Part shown: positions 45,551 through 57,353 of the stretch, piece by piece
How the letters are laid out: every line of letters starts with the position of its first letter
Position numbering within the stretch: position 1 is the stretch's first letter
Assembly: GCA_029721515.1 (NCBI GenBank)
Contig: JAQQSB010001384.1
Coordinates: 1-64,000 of the forward strand
DNA from: Synanceia verrucosa
Lineage: Eukaryota > Chordata > Actinopteri > Perciformes > Synanceiidae
Direction of reading: 5' to 3'
DNA length: 64,000 bases
Made by a program: the position numbers and the translations under genes
Notes under the pieces: generated by a model
The model's database searches: none
What the model saw: only the letters and a program-made list of their open reading frames with translations
What the model was told of the DNA's origin: nothing

Positions 45551-46680
45551 TGTCTGCCTGGGAGCGGTGGATCCTCATGGAAGAGAGACAGTGCCTGAAT
45601 GACCAAATTAAAGATTTAAGGGTTGTATTCAGCAGGCTGGAAATGAGGAAAGCTGAGTTCATCGCTGCGAGGAGGACTGCAGAGACAGCTGTTGAGAGTG
45701 GCAGAGAACCTGTAATGCCAGCAGCACCTGCACCTGCTGCTGTGAGGATTAAACCAACAGCCCTTCCCATCTTCGGTGGAAATAAAAGAGAATACCACAG
45801 GTGGAGGAAAGACTGGGAGAGCCCACAAAGTCAAGGCGAACCATCTGGATCAGCTGAGGTCAAGAAAATCCAACTCCTCAACAGTGTTGATGGGAAGATA
45901 TTAAGGGATCTCAGACTGTCAACGTATAGTACTGCTGAAGAGCTATTCAGAATCGTGGAAAACAGGTATGGGAATAAGACAACCATCACCTTAGAGATTC
46001 TACAAGAACTGGAGAACATGCCTGCCGTGAAGGGAAACCAGCCCAGGAGAGTCATCGACTTAATACAGTTAGTAGAGAAAGCCTTGTCAGATCTCACAGA
46101 ACTGTGGAATTCTGGTGCACTGAACAATCCCTTGGTGACCAAAGCAATAGAAAGTAAGTTACCAGATTTCATTAAGAGAGACTGGCTGATTTTCATGGTA
46201 GACCCAAGTAGCAATGTCACTCCCAGCAACCACTTTGATGCATTACTGAGATTCCTGAAGAACCAAGAGGAGATTCTTGAGAGGCTAGAGCAGCTTAAAG
46301 GAGTGGGAAAGACTGAAAAACCAGACTACCATTCATCCAAATAACCTGAGAAAAAATATGCCACCACAAGGACAGCAAAGAAAGCACTTGGGAACATGTG
46401 TGCTGTGTGTGGTGATGAAAGACACCATGACAAAATATTCCTCTGTAAGAAGTTCAAGAGACTGAATCTCCATGAGAAGAAGGCTGCCCTGAAAAGAGTG
46501 GGAGCTTGCACAAAATGCCTTGGATGCCATTAGAGTGATGGATACTGCAGAGACACCTTCTTATGCAGGAACAAAGTCTGTAAAGGGGAGGGAACATCTG
46601 CCCAAAAGGAAACAGCAGCAGAAGCACTGAAGAGCAGCATGGAGAAGGTACTAAAGACCGATTCACGGACGACCAACAGG
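45551..46680 (+). pseudogene. BEL/Pao gag (BEL-3, 5' half copy)
   Basis: The frame is open from 45550 to a TAA at 46342-46344, then continues in the same frame to a TAG near 46531 and beyond to about 46680. It has an N-terminal coiled coil (MEERQCLNDQIKDL), a capsid region opening ALPIFGGNKREYHRWRKDW, and a Cys-rich segment (MCAVCGDERHHDKIFLC, CTKCLGCH). This order matches the gag of other BEL elements. The 5' end is replaced by the Tc1 insertion and no 5' LTR is recognisable. Confidence 0.82.
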
Positions 46681-46685
46681 ACTTT

Positions 46686-47366
46686 TTGTCTGAGTTTTCC
46701 CCAGAGATGGCAGAGAGGTGCAGAAAAGTCTTCACCAACAGCACTGCAGGCAGGATTAACACCAGTGAGACCTGGACTGAGCTTCTGGCGAGGAATAGAC
46801 TACGTGAACTCCCTGTCATCATGATGGTGATGGAGGTCACCGCAAATGCAGGTCAGAAGATTGGGACTCTAATTGATCTTGCTTCTGATACAAACTACAT
46901 AACCCATAAAGCTGCGGAAAGGCTGAAATTACGGTGCGAGAAAATGACCTTAATCCTACATGGTGTAGGCGGGATGGCCATGAAAGTGAAAACAAAAAGA
47001 TACCTCCTCCGAGTTAGGATCAAGACACCTCAAGGCAGAGTAATAGCTCACGAACTTGTCTGCTGTGGGCTGGAAGAGATTGCCAAAGCACACAGGGCTG
47101 TTGATCCTGAGAGACTGAGGAAATTCTTCCCTGAGGTTAAGCTGGAGGAGTTGAAGAGACCAAAAGATGTTGAACTTCTCATCAGCCACAGAGAGGGGAG
47201 GCTTGCACCACAAAGGGTAAGAGTTATTGGTGACCTCGTCTTGTGGGAAAGCCCTTTGGGAAGGACAGTGGGCGGAGCACACCCTGACCTGTTTGAGGAT
47301 GTTGAGGTCACAGCTTATGAGTCAAAAAACCACTTTGCTCGTTCCATGAGGACGGCTGCTGTTTAG
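46686..47366 (+). pseudogene. BEL/Pao protease region (BEL-3)
   Basis: The frame shifts relative to gag near 46680. The retropepsin-like motif is GTLIDLASDTNYITHKA, where BEL proteases usually have D-x-G-S. Downstream VELLISHREGRLAPQRV matches the BEL protease-RT linker. It stops at a TAG (47364-47366); recognisable linker sequence (TREFLDWWWWES) continues to about 47560. Confidence 0.75.
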
Positions 47367-47473
47367 TACACAGAAGTTTTCAGAGGTCCAGAGGCTAAGC
47401 TTGCATTTGAAGAGTATAAAGACAGACTCGCCCCAAAGTTCACAACTACAACTACCCGTGAGTTTCTTGACTG

Positions 47474-48931
47474 GTGGTGGTGGGAGAGCATTGGAGCGCA
47501 TGTGAGCCAAAGTTTGGAGGATGTTGCTGCAGCAACTGCCAGCCAGGAGGAAAAGATATGACTCTGGCAGAGGAAAAGGAACTTGAGATCATAAGAGGAG
47601 GACTCACCTATGTGTGCATGGATGGGCACACAGACTCTCCCCACTGGGATGCTAAGTACCCATGGATAGAGGACCCCACCTCACCTTTTCCTAACAACAA
47701 AAGTGCAGTAGAGGCCACATTCTTAAGGACAGAAAGACAGCTGCAGAGACAGCCAGAGTGGAAAACCATAAACACAACACAGATCCATGAAATGGTTGAG
47801 CGGGGTGCTGCCATTGAGCTTTCTGATGGAATTAGGAGGAAATGGAAAGGACCAGTGTAGTACGTGATCCACCTGGTGGCACCAAACCCACATTCTGTCA
47901 CGACCCCAGTACGATTGGTATGGAACAGCAGTCAAAAATTCAAAGGGATAAGTATGAATGATCTTCTGCTGAAGGAACCTGATGTGTTCAATCCAATCAG
48001 AGCTGTGTTACTGAGGTTCAGAAGAGGGGTACACGCTGCCCTTGGAGACATCAAGAAGATGTACAATTCAGTGTGGTTAGAGGAATGTGAAATGCACCTG
48101 CACCGATTCCTTTGGAGGGATAAGCCTGAGCAGGAGATAAGAGAGTATGCTATCACCCGTGTTAATATGGGAGACAGACCAGCTGGATGTATAGCACAAC
48201 TAGCTATGAGAGAAACAGCCAAGCTTCCCATCTTTGCCCATCGGACAGAGGAATGCAGAGTCCTTGAAGAGGATAGCTATGTTGATGACATCCTTACCTC
48301 CCACAACAGCCTGGAGAAACTGGATGAAATTACCCAAGGTGTGGGGGAAATCCTGAGAGCTGGGGGCTTCCTGGTGAAACCATAGGTACGGTCAGAGAAC
48401 AGTGGGAGGCAAAGGAGTGATGCTGTCCAGGAAGGAGAGGAGGATGTGACAAAAGTTTCAACCATCATTCTTCCAAATCAGATGAGAGACGAAGATAACA
48501 AAGCTCTCGGTGTTGGTTCTAATGTGGGAGAAGATAAACTCTACATGTTAACATCCATCAACTTTTCTAAGAGGAAGAAAAAGGTGAGGGTGAGCAAAGA
48601 TCTTCTCAAGGACGAGGTGTGTCTAGGAACTCCTGACCCACTGACTGGAAGGGAGCTTTTAAGCCAGGTGGCTGGGCTTTACGATCCCATCAGCCTGGTA
48701 ACACCTGCCAAACAGAAGGGGGCAATCCTTGTAAGGAAAGCATTCCAGGAGACGGGGGGTGGAAAACTTACCAGAGAAACCTGGGACAAGCCACTTTCAG
48801 AAAGCCTCAGAGGCGAAGCCATCAAACTTTTTGAGGAGCATGTGGAGCTTGGGCAGATTACATTCCAGCTTCACACCCGCCAACTGGGAGGAGAGACCCT
48901 GGGGAATCACCTTCTAATACCATCATCATAA
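47474..48931 (+). pseudogene. BEL/Pao reverse transcriptase and start of RNase H (BEL-3)
   Basis: This is one reading frame with two in-frame TAG codons (47858-47860 and 48383-48385). RT motifs are LVWNSSQKFKGISMNDLL, AALGDIKKMYNSVWL (first Asp) and EEDSYVDDILTSHN (YVDD). The connection region (VAGLYDPISLVTPAKQKG) follows, and the element breaks off in the segment LGQITFQLHTRQLGGE near 48931. It overlaps the 15.6-18.8 kb copy from RFRRGVHAALGD onward with about four differences in 72 residues. Confidence 0.85.
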
Positions 48932-49527
48932 TGGTAGGAATTAATAAATCAATTTAGTCTGTTGTTTAGTCACTTTAATTACAGTAAAGTGATACAGCTG
49001 TATCGTTCATAGAAATGTTTACACTGTTGAGGGCTGCCTTATCACAGTGTGAGGTATGACTGTGGTACCAACCTGCCTTTGTCATGGATTTGGTAGTGAG
49101 AGCTGCCCGGGACAGAAAACTGTTAACCGACAAAGAAAATATTCCATTTATGTTCAGGCTATATACACAGCATGAAGTTTATGAAAAACCCTGCATTTGA
49201 CATGTGTGGTCCCTTTCAGCAACATGCATTTAACATAGCTAAAAATATGACCAGCCCACCTGTCATTTCAGCAATAAAGGATGATATAAAGGATAGGATT
49301 TATTCCTCACACCAGGCTGGTCAATTACATAACAAATAACCGTTTCTAGTGTTTTGATTTTGATTAAGACTCATTTTACAATAATTACATACTTGCTCCA
49401 CTTCCTCTCCAACTGTGTTTCCTGCTCCATCCTAACTTCTCCCACCCCATCTCACCTGCAGAACAATGTAAGAAGAGTTACAAAGCCCCATAGTTTGCAC
49501 TATGTTTTTTGATAGAACATCATCCAG
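48932..49527. other. No gene recognised
   Basis: Unique-looking AT-rich sequence after the BEL truncation point. Neither an LTR nor RNase H/integrase continuation is present. Confidence 0.5.
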
Positions 49528-49804
49528 TAGAGATGTCACGCTTACCGGTGTAGCGGTAAACCCCAATAAAAATGTTAACAACAATTACCGTTTTAATTTC
49601 AAAATAAAAAGTTGTACTTTTGATAAGGCTTTCTCTGTATTTTTTACACTTTTTTGAAAGTATTTCAGTTTGTGTAGGACTGTGTAGAATGCTTTCTGAA
49701 CATATTCAACACACTTTTTAAATAATACCGCAATGATACCGAAAACCGTGATAATTTTGGTCACAGTAACCATGAGGTTAAATTTTCATACCGTGACACC
49801 CCTA
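49528..49804. mobile_element. hAT-like MITE
   Basis: Ends TAGAGATGTCACG and CGTGACACCCCTA are inverted relatives. The interior reads GTGACCAAAATTATCACGG on the minus strand, characteristic of a widespread fish non-autonomous hAT-like repeat. Flanking 8-mers (TCATCCAG and TAATCCAA) agree at six of eight positions, a decayed target duplication. Confidence 0.6.
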
Positions 49805-50027
49805 TAATCCAATAATGCATGACATGCACAGCTTTTAAAGAGCATGTCCTTTGCTTTAGATTTGAAAATGGCCGTTCAAATATGTCATTACAAAAGCACA
49901 ACATTCTACAAATTCACAAGAGTAACTTAAAACACTTGGTGAAGGTTATAACACAGCATATTCTGTTGGCTAGTCTGGTATTTCCCTGTAGCTGCTGTCA
50001 CATTACAATTTGAGTGATTGCATGTAC

Positions 50028-52863
50028 CTCGCATTTTGGTGTATGGGCTTTAGCATGCATGACACTCAGTAATGGTCTCATGTCTGTCAACTGCAAAAGC
50101 TCTGGTAACTGCTCGGCTACCTTGTTCAGGTCGGGCCAGGATCTGAAAAGCAGAAGCAGCATATTGACAGTTTTATAAAGACACATCTTAATTACTACAT
50201 AAATCTACAATAAATACAATCACTGTAAAGGTATGACATAGGCCATTTTGACCAAAGGGATAAATATGTAAAACAGCAATGAGGATTAGCTGCATGTCAC
50301 ATCCATACAGAAGAAAGAAACATTTGCCGTATTTGAGATCTCTCTCTGGAGATACATTGGATCGGCAAATATTTCTCCTCGATAGTGGTTCAGTGTCCAC
50401 AAGAGAAAACTATGTCTGAGTAACCAGAAGAAAAAAATAGTGGTTGATAATAAACTTCTGATCAAGAGCAAAACTCTGTCAGCTGGATGTCTGTAAAAAA
50501 CACTTTCCTGCAACAAAAGAGTGATAAATATAACTCTGCATCCAAGCATAAGTAATACTTCCAATTATTACTATGAATAAGACTTGGACTGTGATGACAA
50601 CAGGAATTGTGACACCAGCCTCAAGAACTATGCAGGTATCCACACAAACACAAATACAAACCTGCAAACGGCAACTTGAATGCCCTCCTCATCTATCTGA
50701 GCACCAGACTTTTTGACATGGCTCTGCCAGCTGTAAATTTGGCAGGGCCACAGACAGCGTGGTCATTTCCCTACAAAGTCAGATTACACATACATTATTA
50801 CACATAAAAACACATCCAAAAACTACAACAATAAAAATATATAATTCATAAACACTTACAGTTGGCACGTTGCCTCTGACAAGGTCAACAAATGTGGATA
50901 CCTCCTTGTCTTTGGCCAGGAACAAGCCCTCAAATATGGGTGGCTCCTCAGTCCTGTCCACATATAGTAACGATGACAAAGTACATTATTATTATTTGTT
51001 GAAATGTCAAATTATTCTCAAAAAGCATACCTATGGGGGTATTATTCCAAACAATCCTAAAACTAACCTCTGATACTAGTACTTACCCTTCTGACTTGGA
51101 AAACCTGAAATGTTTTTGGTTTCCATCACAGCAAACAGCCAGCATGTCTGGAGAACAGGCTGGACAGACAAACTGTTGGACGTGACACATTTCCTCTTCT
51201 TTGAAGTGACAAAAGGAAAATTCAAAGAAAATTCGCTGGAATGTGTCAGCACAGATACTGCCCGTCTGCAAACAATTAGATTATGATTTGTTTTAAAGTG
51301 ATGCCCAACATTAATATTAGCAATAAAGTAATATGTAATATGTGTTTCAATGTGATTAAGACAGATTATCCTTCCAGCTTTAAAGATCTGTGCTCCAACA
51401 TTTTCAATAAGGCCTGTCTGCACATGGCTGGTGCTGTCACCTTCATGTGCTCAAAAGAGGTGAAGACATCAAACTTGTAGAGGGTTTGGCAGCTGGTACT
51501 AGATGGCCAGTACGATACAAAAGCAGGTCTTTCACCTCAGGAGTCCATTCAGCAGAGCAGGATGGACAGGATTTCTTCGGCAAGTACACGTCACATCGGC
51601 CTGTGAACAAGTACATTTATTTAGGAACAAGGATTTTTCACTAACCAAATTGCAATAGTTTGCCTGAGCAGATTATATTTGCAGATTGGTCCTGGTGAAG
51701 GAACAGGAAGTTGACATACGAAAATACAGAATGAAGTTATCATTCCCCAAGATATGCTGGTCAAAACCAGTCATACTTTTACCAATCAGCTATCAGCTAT
51801 GAACACTTCCACCTCATTCTTCTTAAGGTTTGAGAATAAAGTTACAATGTGATGTGTACACACTGTCTGGGGAATGACACTACAGTAGGATATTGTAATA
51901 TAATAATAATCTTAACATACTTTGTTCATGAAACTGTGGCTGGCCATTATCATCCATCACCACAGCTGTTGTAGGGGGAATGGGTTCCAGAAAACCATGG
52001 AAGAGAGCCTCTCTGTCATGGAAGATGTTCCTTTTGTGGGCCTCCATGTCACAGGTAGCACAGAGAAACTCCATGTCCAGTGGCACACATTCCAGACACC
52101 TGATGACAGCTTCTGCTGCACAACACCTGTGCCACTTCTGGTTGATTATTCTCTCAGCTGCAAGTTTTGCATCTAAAAGCACAGGCCGTGCAGGTTTCAT
52201 CCTCGCATCCGAGAGACGCTTCCTTTGAGCCCAAGCAGAAAGGGTTGTGCCTGTTGCCTCAGGAAACTGGATGGCAGTAAGGGTGTCCCTGAAGTGTTGG
52301 AGACGTGTTTCTAAAAAGGGCATCAGCTGTTAAGCAAGCCTAAAACTCAAGGTATAATGGATAATATAGGTATGTTGAATAACTTTTGAAGACAAATTAA
52401 AGAAAGCGAAATACATCATCCTACAACTTGTTACCTGCATCATTTACCAACATTAGTAAATTAGTGAGTTTCTAACAAAACATAGTCCTGAATAAGTCGA
52501 GGAAACTGGAAATAAATGTAATAAAAATAATCAATTGCTGTTTCAGAACCCTCATTATGCTCACCAAGACTTGCCATCTCTTGATATTCTATCTGAGGGC
52601 CTTCTTGTACAGGTTCCCTTTCTCTGGTTTGGGATGCTGCAGAGACATGTTTGCTGCACTTTATCTGTATCTATTATATAACTATTCTATATGTCATCTT
52701 TATGCTTATTATAATCTTCATATAGTAGAGGACAAACCTGATCTTGCACATTGTGGATGCCAACGTTTCTTCTGTCTGCTTGAGACCGCTGGGCTGGTGA
52801 GGACCCTCTTCCTGGTTGTCCTCTTTTTTTTTTTGGTGGCAAGGCAGGTATTTCTGAGGCCAT
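50028..52863 (-). pseudogene. KDZ (Zisupton-type) transposase gene, N-terminal nine exons
   Basis: Exons, in coding order: 52863-52738, 52636-52565, 52310-51921, 51600 to about 51381, 51265-51087, 50953-50860, 50770-50660, 50415-50290 and 50142-50028. Exon 1 begins MASEIPALPPKKKRGQPGRG. Exons 3-5 form a CxC2-type cysteine cluster (LECVPLDMEFLCATCDME; CPSCSAEW; CPACSPDMLAVCCDGN). Exons 6-9 carry KDZ hallmarks: IFEGLFLAKDKEV, CGPAKFTAGR, IDEEGIQVAVCR, NHYRGEIFADPMYLQ and LLSVMHAKAHTPKCE. Codon phase agrees across the junctions from exon 2 to 3, 3 to 4, 5 to 6, 6 to 7, 7 to 8 and 8 to 9. Lesions: exon 1-2 out of phase by one (an A11 run in exon 1 is a likely site), a frameshift in exon 4 before YWPSS, a frameshift in exon 7, and non-GT donors after exons 4 and 8. 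The rest of the transposase is absent downstream. Confidence 0.82.
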
Positions 52864-52996
52864 GGCAGCCTATGTTGTATTTAGAGAGGAGAAGATCAAA
52901 CAAGACAGCAGCAGTTCTTAAAAAAGAGGCATTACTCAACAAGACAGGCTGATCTTTTACATAAAATGATCAAACAGCAATAACAACAATAATTAT

Positions 52997-53002
<6 letters not shown>

Positions 53003-53032
<30 letters not shown>
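53003..53032 (+). repeat. (TG)n microsatellite
   Basis: A run of TG dinucleotides ending GCGCGC, just upstream of KDZ exon 1. Confidence 0.9.
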
Positions 53033-53034
<2 letters not shown>

Positions 53035-55003
53035 GTGGTATGAGTGATGCAATGAAGCTGTAATGCAAAAACAACGACGACGACAACATTAGAATAATTA
53101 ATGAAAAAGTCTGATTTCTTGATCGCTAAAAGTCTAAAATAAGAAGAATTAACATGTTATTGTCTTGATTAGTTATGAATTCATCGTTTTGGGCTCATTG
53201 ACTGTTCCAGCTAGCTAGCTAAATTATTCAGCACCATGCAATGTATTTCTATGTGCCGTAGTTACACTATAATAACTTTGGTTGTGACTGTCCTTACTGC
53301 TCTCGGGACCGTACATGAGTGTGAAATGATTTTGCTAGCTGTCTGTGGCGGGAGGTATGTAAAATTACCGGGCAGCGCTAGACTTAGCTAGCTCAATGTA
53401 GCTAATTGCGGGTATGTGAATAAAAGTGAATATGACACACTAACGCAGTGGAATGTCCAGGGATGAAATGCTATCGAGACTGGACCCAAATGAAAGACAT
53501 GATGGATAATTATCTTTATCTTATTACATATTAACAGTCACTAGTTTGCTGGACATACTTACGAGTGTCGAGTGTCAGATGGAATGAATAAACACAGAGG
53601 GATTGTGGGTAAAAAAAGCACGAACGTGACGTACCGTTGCCGTGGTAACGACCCGAAAAGACCCGACCCAACCCGACCTTCTTTCGAGTCATTGGCAATA
53701 TGAATACAATAATTATTAAAGCAAATACATTTAAAAATATCTGCCTCACAACGCCGTGCCGTACAGACATCTACACATATTTATGTACACAAGGGATGGT
53801 TTTATTTCTGGGCTGAAAGCTGGCTCTCTACATGAAAATGACGCTTCACTCACAGTTCAATGCCTCTAGATAAAAAAAAGAAAACTATAAATCAATTGCT
53901 GTAATGATTTTGTTAAATATCAATCAATAAATATGATAAAATAAGGTTTAATGAACCTTAAAACAGAAATAAAAAGGGCCAGGAAAGTCGTGTGTCCACC
54001 ACGAGAAACGACCCGTATTAATTTAAACTGGATTCATTTTCCACATTTGGTCTTTGCTGCTTCAAACTGTAATGATCCTCACTCACTAAACACAGCACAC
54101 CATCAAACCAAATGATCATAATTTATTTGATCAACAACACATCTGTGTGCTGCAGCTATATAAATATGGCTCAGAGTCCACCTGTGCGTAATGGAGCAGG
54201 ATGGGCTGCTGGATGATCTCTTACTTACTGTTCCTATACATGTAAAAAAACACACACAGATAATATAGAAGGGTTTGCTTGCAGTACATCTTCAAAGTGT
54301 GCTTTGAGGAGTTTAAAATAACATCACAAAGTATATTTAATGCATACTTTTATGAATATAAAATGTTACAATTTAGTCTGAATTAGTATTAAATTGACAT
54401 ACTTCCTAGTACACTACAAGATCATGGTCCATGGTCCGTAGTATACTTGCTATACTTATACTCAAGCATAGGTGATAAAAATGAAGTATATTACTTTATG
54501 CTGAGGGAACTGTAGCAGTAATCATGCAGACTTGGAGCAAAGACCTGCCTAAGAGGACTTTTTTTCTCGCCAACAAGCATATTGATCTCTGCGTCCGCTG
54601 ATGTCACTCCACTGATCCCAGAGAGCACGTGGCTACTTTATATTCACGTGCTAATTTGCATTGATCATATGTGGTTGTGTTTGGGTTTAGAGGGAGGGAT
54701 TTGAGGCGCGCTCATGTCCACCTTTTCTCCACTCACGTGTGATTTATGGAGGGAAATTGGTGAACCTGTGTACACACGGAGTTTGATAGATGTGAAAAGT
54801 GTTTATATTGTGTTTCACACAATCTCTCCCTCTCTCTGCCAAGCTGCCTGCACTGCCTCTGGCCCTGTATGCTCCACCTCCCCTCTGCCCTGATTGGTGG
54901 CCACTAAGACTCCTGGCCACGCCCTCTCCAGCAGTCCGCTCCTCTGATTGGTGCGGCACCTTTTCCATCAGACCAATCCCTGCTGTTCAATCAGGCGCAT
55001 GAG
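53033..55003. other. Upstream region of the KDZ gene; no gene recognised
   Basis: It contains CpG-bearing sequence near 53620-53690 (GACCCGACCCAACCCGACC) that may be the 5' end of the KDZ transposon, though no matching terminal repeat was found. An octamer ATTTGCAT occurs near 54654 and CACGTG E-boxes at about 54627 and nearby. None can be linked to a gene. Confidence 0.4.
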
Positions 55004-55372
55004 GAACGATGCGAATGGGCGGGGCTTGTGCACATTGATGTCACTAGTGACGTCACAATCCTCCTGAACCTAGGTTATGAAAGGAGGCAGTTTGCAGAGG
55101 TTTTTGACTCCTGGTTCTCAAAGTAATGAGGAGTACTGGGGAGCTCTGACATTTGGTTGTAGAGCTGCTGGAGATCAGTGGGTAGCCTTTTGTGCTACTC
55201 CAGTTTATCTCGAGATGCAGGTCTCCAGCCTCCTTCCTGTCAGCTCGGAGCTCTCCGGTGTTTCGTTAGAGGCTGGGGGGGGTAGTGGACAACCCTGAGT
55301 TGAGGACTTGTCCCCTACCTGCCTTTCTGTGTCAAACAGAAAACATCAGATTATTCCAGCATATGTCACAGC
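55004..55372 (+). repeat. Dispersed hairpin repeat, copy 3
   Basis: Same order as copies 1 and 2: GGGCGGGG box, CRE-like TGACGTCA (55048-55055), GGAGATCAGTGGGTAGCC (only one block), and a degraded stem (GTAGTGGACAA with TTGTCCCCTAC). It ends in TCCAGCATATGTCACAGC, where it meets the ERV LTR fragment. Confidence 0.75.
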
Positions 55373-55376
55373 AGCA

Positions 55377-55763
55377 AAACAGATGGCTAGTTATCTCTGA
55401 GTTGACTCGGTAACCAAGGTCAGAGGAGTCTGTCAGCGTTGGTCCTTTGATAAGGCCGATGGCTGAGCGTCAGCAAGACAACAGGCGCCACTATTAGTTC
55501 AGAGCTTAGAATGAGCATGCCCTGACTGTAACGCTACTCAAGAGTAATGTAAGGTAATATACTTGTACTTAACTGGGTGTTACTTTATAAGGCTGAGCAC
55601 CATAAGGGAAGGTAGGAATATGTGGCGGACTCTGGCAGCTGTACGGTTGTCCACGACAAAGTTCATATTCCTCCTCAATAAATGTTACTTCTTCAATCAA
55701 CTGCAGAAGGCTCCTGGGTGCATCCATTCTTTCCTCATTGACTGTTAAATATTTTCCACGACA
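55377..55763 (+). mobile_element. ERV LTR, 5'-truncated
   Basis: It matches the 3' three quarters of 14501-15019 from AACAGATGGCTAG onward and ends TTTCCACGACA. It lacks a ~17-bp block (TGACATATCAGAATCTT) before AATAAATG. It is fused directly to the hairpin repeat. Confidence 0.8.
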
Positions 55764-56548
55764 AGTTTGATGTGAATATATGACTGTAACAGATTTCCCC
55801 GTAAAATCACAGTGCACTACTGGCAGCTATGGTGCAGCAGAGACCTCCTTCTGTATTTACAGTACAGCTAGTTCATTATTTGATCAGAAAAAATAGTGTC
55901 TCGCTGCTGCCCCTTAATTTGTGCCATGATCTTAGCGTCGGCCTGTACCAATGCTCGTGGGTCCCTCCAGTTAGTAAAGATTTTCCACTTCTATATTGTT
56001 CATGACGCAGAGCTTCTGGCATTTGTCTTTTGTCTTGCACTAGTTGTGATACACATGTTGACGGCGTTGATCCTGGCCGCTGTTGATGTGTGGTACACCC
56101 GACTTTACATTGACTTAAAATTAAAGGACCACCAGGGTAAACTGTGAAAATATAAATTAATGTTTATACATGCTTCTTACCTGGGTTAACTGTTAAATAT
56201 TATAATAATATTATATAGTCACAGAATCACTGAGTCACAGTGCAAGTGTGAGAGGGGCTTATGACTCAATATATCTATGTCAACACTACATTTCAGGAGT
56301 TTGTTTGCAAAAGCAGAAAAACATCATTGTTAAAGTGTTTTTATTTGACTGATATTTGCTGAGGGCGGCACGGTGGTGCAGTGGTTAGACTGTCGTCTCA
56401 CAGCAAGAAGGTACCAACTTTAGAACAGCACAACTTTGATCTTCCTTGAAGTACAGGAAAAAACATGACAAAGATAAATCATTGAAAACTGAGTAAGTGG
56501 GAGTATGTACAAGAGCCATTCATATGAAGTAATATCAACCCATTTATA
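55764..56548. other. No gene recognised; short SINE-like fragment
   Basis: GGCGGCACGGTGGTGCAGTG at 56365 begins about 48 bp of a very common fish repeat resembling a tRNA-derived head; it breaks off at about 56411. An 83-codon ORF (55896-56147) has hydrophobic stretches but no recognisable relative and is not called. Confidence 0.45.
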
Positions 56549-57085
56549 TGTAATGGCAACCTATTTGCCACTCTTGCAGGACGTAAAGTTTCTGTACTCG
56601 TGCACGTCGTAAGGCAAAACTAACTCTCAAGGAAATCCAAGAAGGAAACGAGGCAGATGTAAAAAGCAAAACGGCGATTTATTCTCAAAATATCCACCGT
56701 AAACCAAAAATAACGAGGGTTTCCCTGCAAAATCTTAAGCCTGTCACCTTAAACTAACTAACAGACATAACTAGTCTTATGCCTAAAAGACGGTTAAGCT
56801 ACGGTCAGAAAATTGTTGCTCCCGTCCTGCTCAATTACCTAAAAAATGCCGACGGAAGCACACATGGCTAGTTTACTGCCGTTCACAACAACAAGCTGCG
56901 CTTTTACGGCAGTATCGGTTCTTGGCAGCAATACAAAATAAAAGCATAATAACCTTATCTTTTGAATATACATCAACTACAACAAGAGGAACAAAACAGC
57001 ATCCTTATAAATTAAAGCAAAATAGATATTAACTAATAAGACACAAAAATGCAAACATAGACTCATGTTATCCATGGCTCTAACA
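56549..57085 (-). mobile_element. BEL-2 3' LTR
   Basis: A 537-bp LTR: on the minus strand TGTTAGAGCCATGG at the 5' end and GTTGCCATTACA at the 3' end. The first ~335 bases on the plus strand match 63661-64000 almost exactly. Confidence 0.92.
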
Positions 57086-57103
57086 TTCCGGCCCCTAATT
57101 GTT
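57086..57103 (-). promoter_or_regulatory. BEL-2 polypurine tract
   Basis: AATTAGGGGCCGGAA on the minus strand abuts the TGTTAG start of the 3' LTR. Confidence 0.8.
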
Positions 57104-57353
57104 CTTGTGTGCCACAAAACAATTACCTTTTACATATTATAAGAGCCATATAACAGAATCTTCAAAACACAAAAGAGAGAAGTAATGTCCATACAGGCTG
57201 TTCTTCCTATCACTCCAGGAACTCTTTAAAGCCGATCTGTGCTAAAAAAAAAAAGGGGGGCGGGGGTGGGTGGAGTCAGAGGTTCAAGCACATAACTCAC
57301 CGTTGGAGATCAGCCTTTACCGCTGTCTCTTAAGTGACAATGTAGAAGGGGCG
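57104..57353 (-). other. BEL-2 3' untranslated segment
   Basis: Non-coding sequence between the integrase stop and the 3' LTR. It includes a purine/pyrimidine-skewed tract (AAAAAAAAAAGGGGGGCGGGGG near 57245 on the plus strand). Confidence 0.7.

Noticed and set aside
50479..50667. Hydrophobic 62-residue ORF between KDZ exons
   Set aside because: It lies in the intron between exons 7 and 8 and does not join them in phase.
54640..54680. Octamer ATTTGCAT considered as an snRNA gene enhancer
   Set aside because: No snRNA sequence or proximal element was found at the expected distance downstream.
55896..56147. 83-residue ORF with a possible membrane segment
   Set aside because: Short, no recognised family, no splice or promoter context, and adjacent to repeat fragments.
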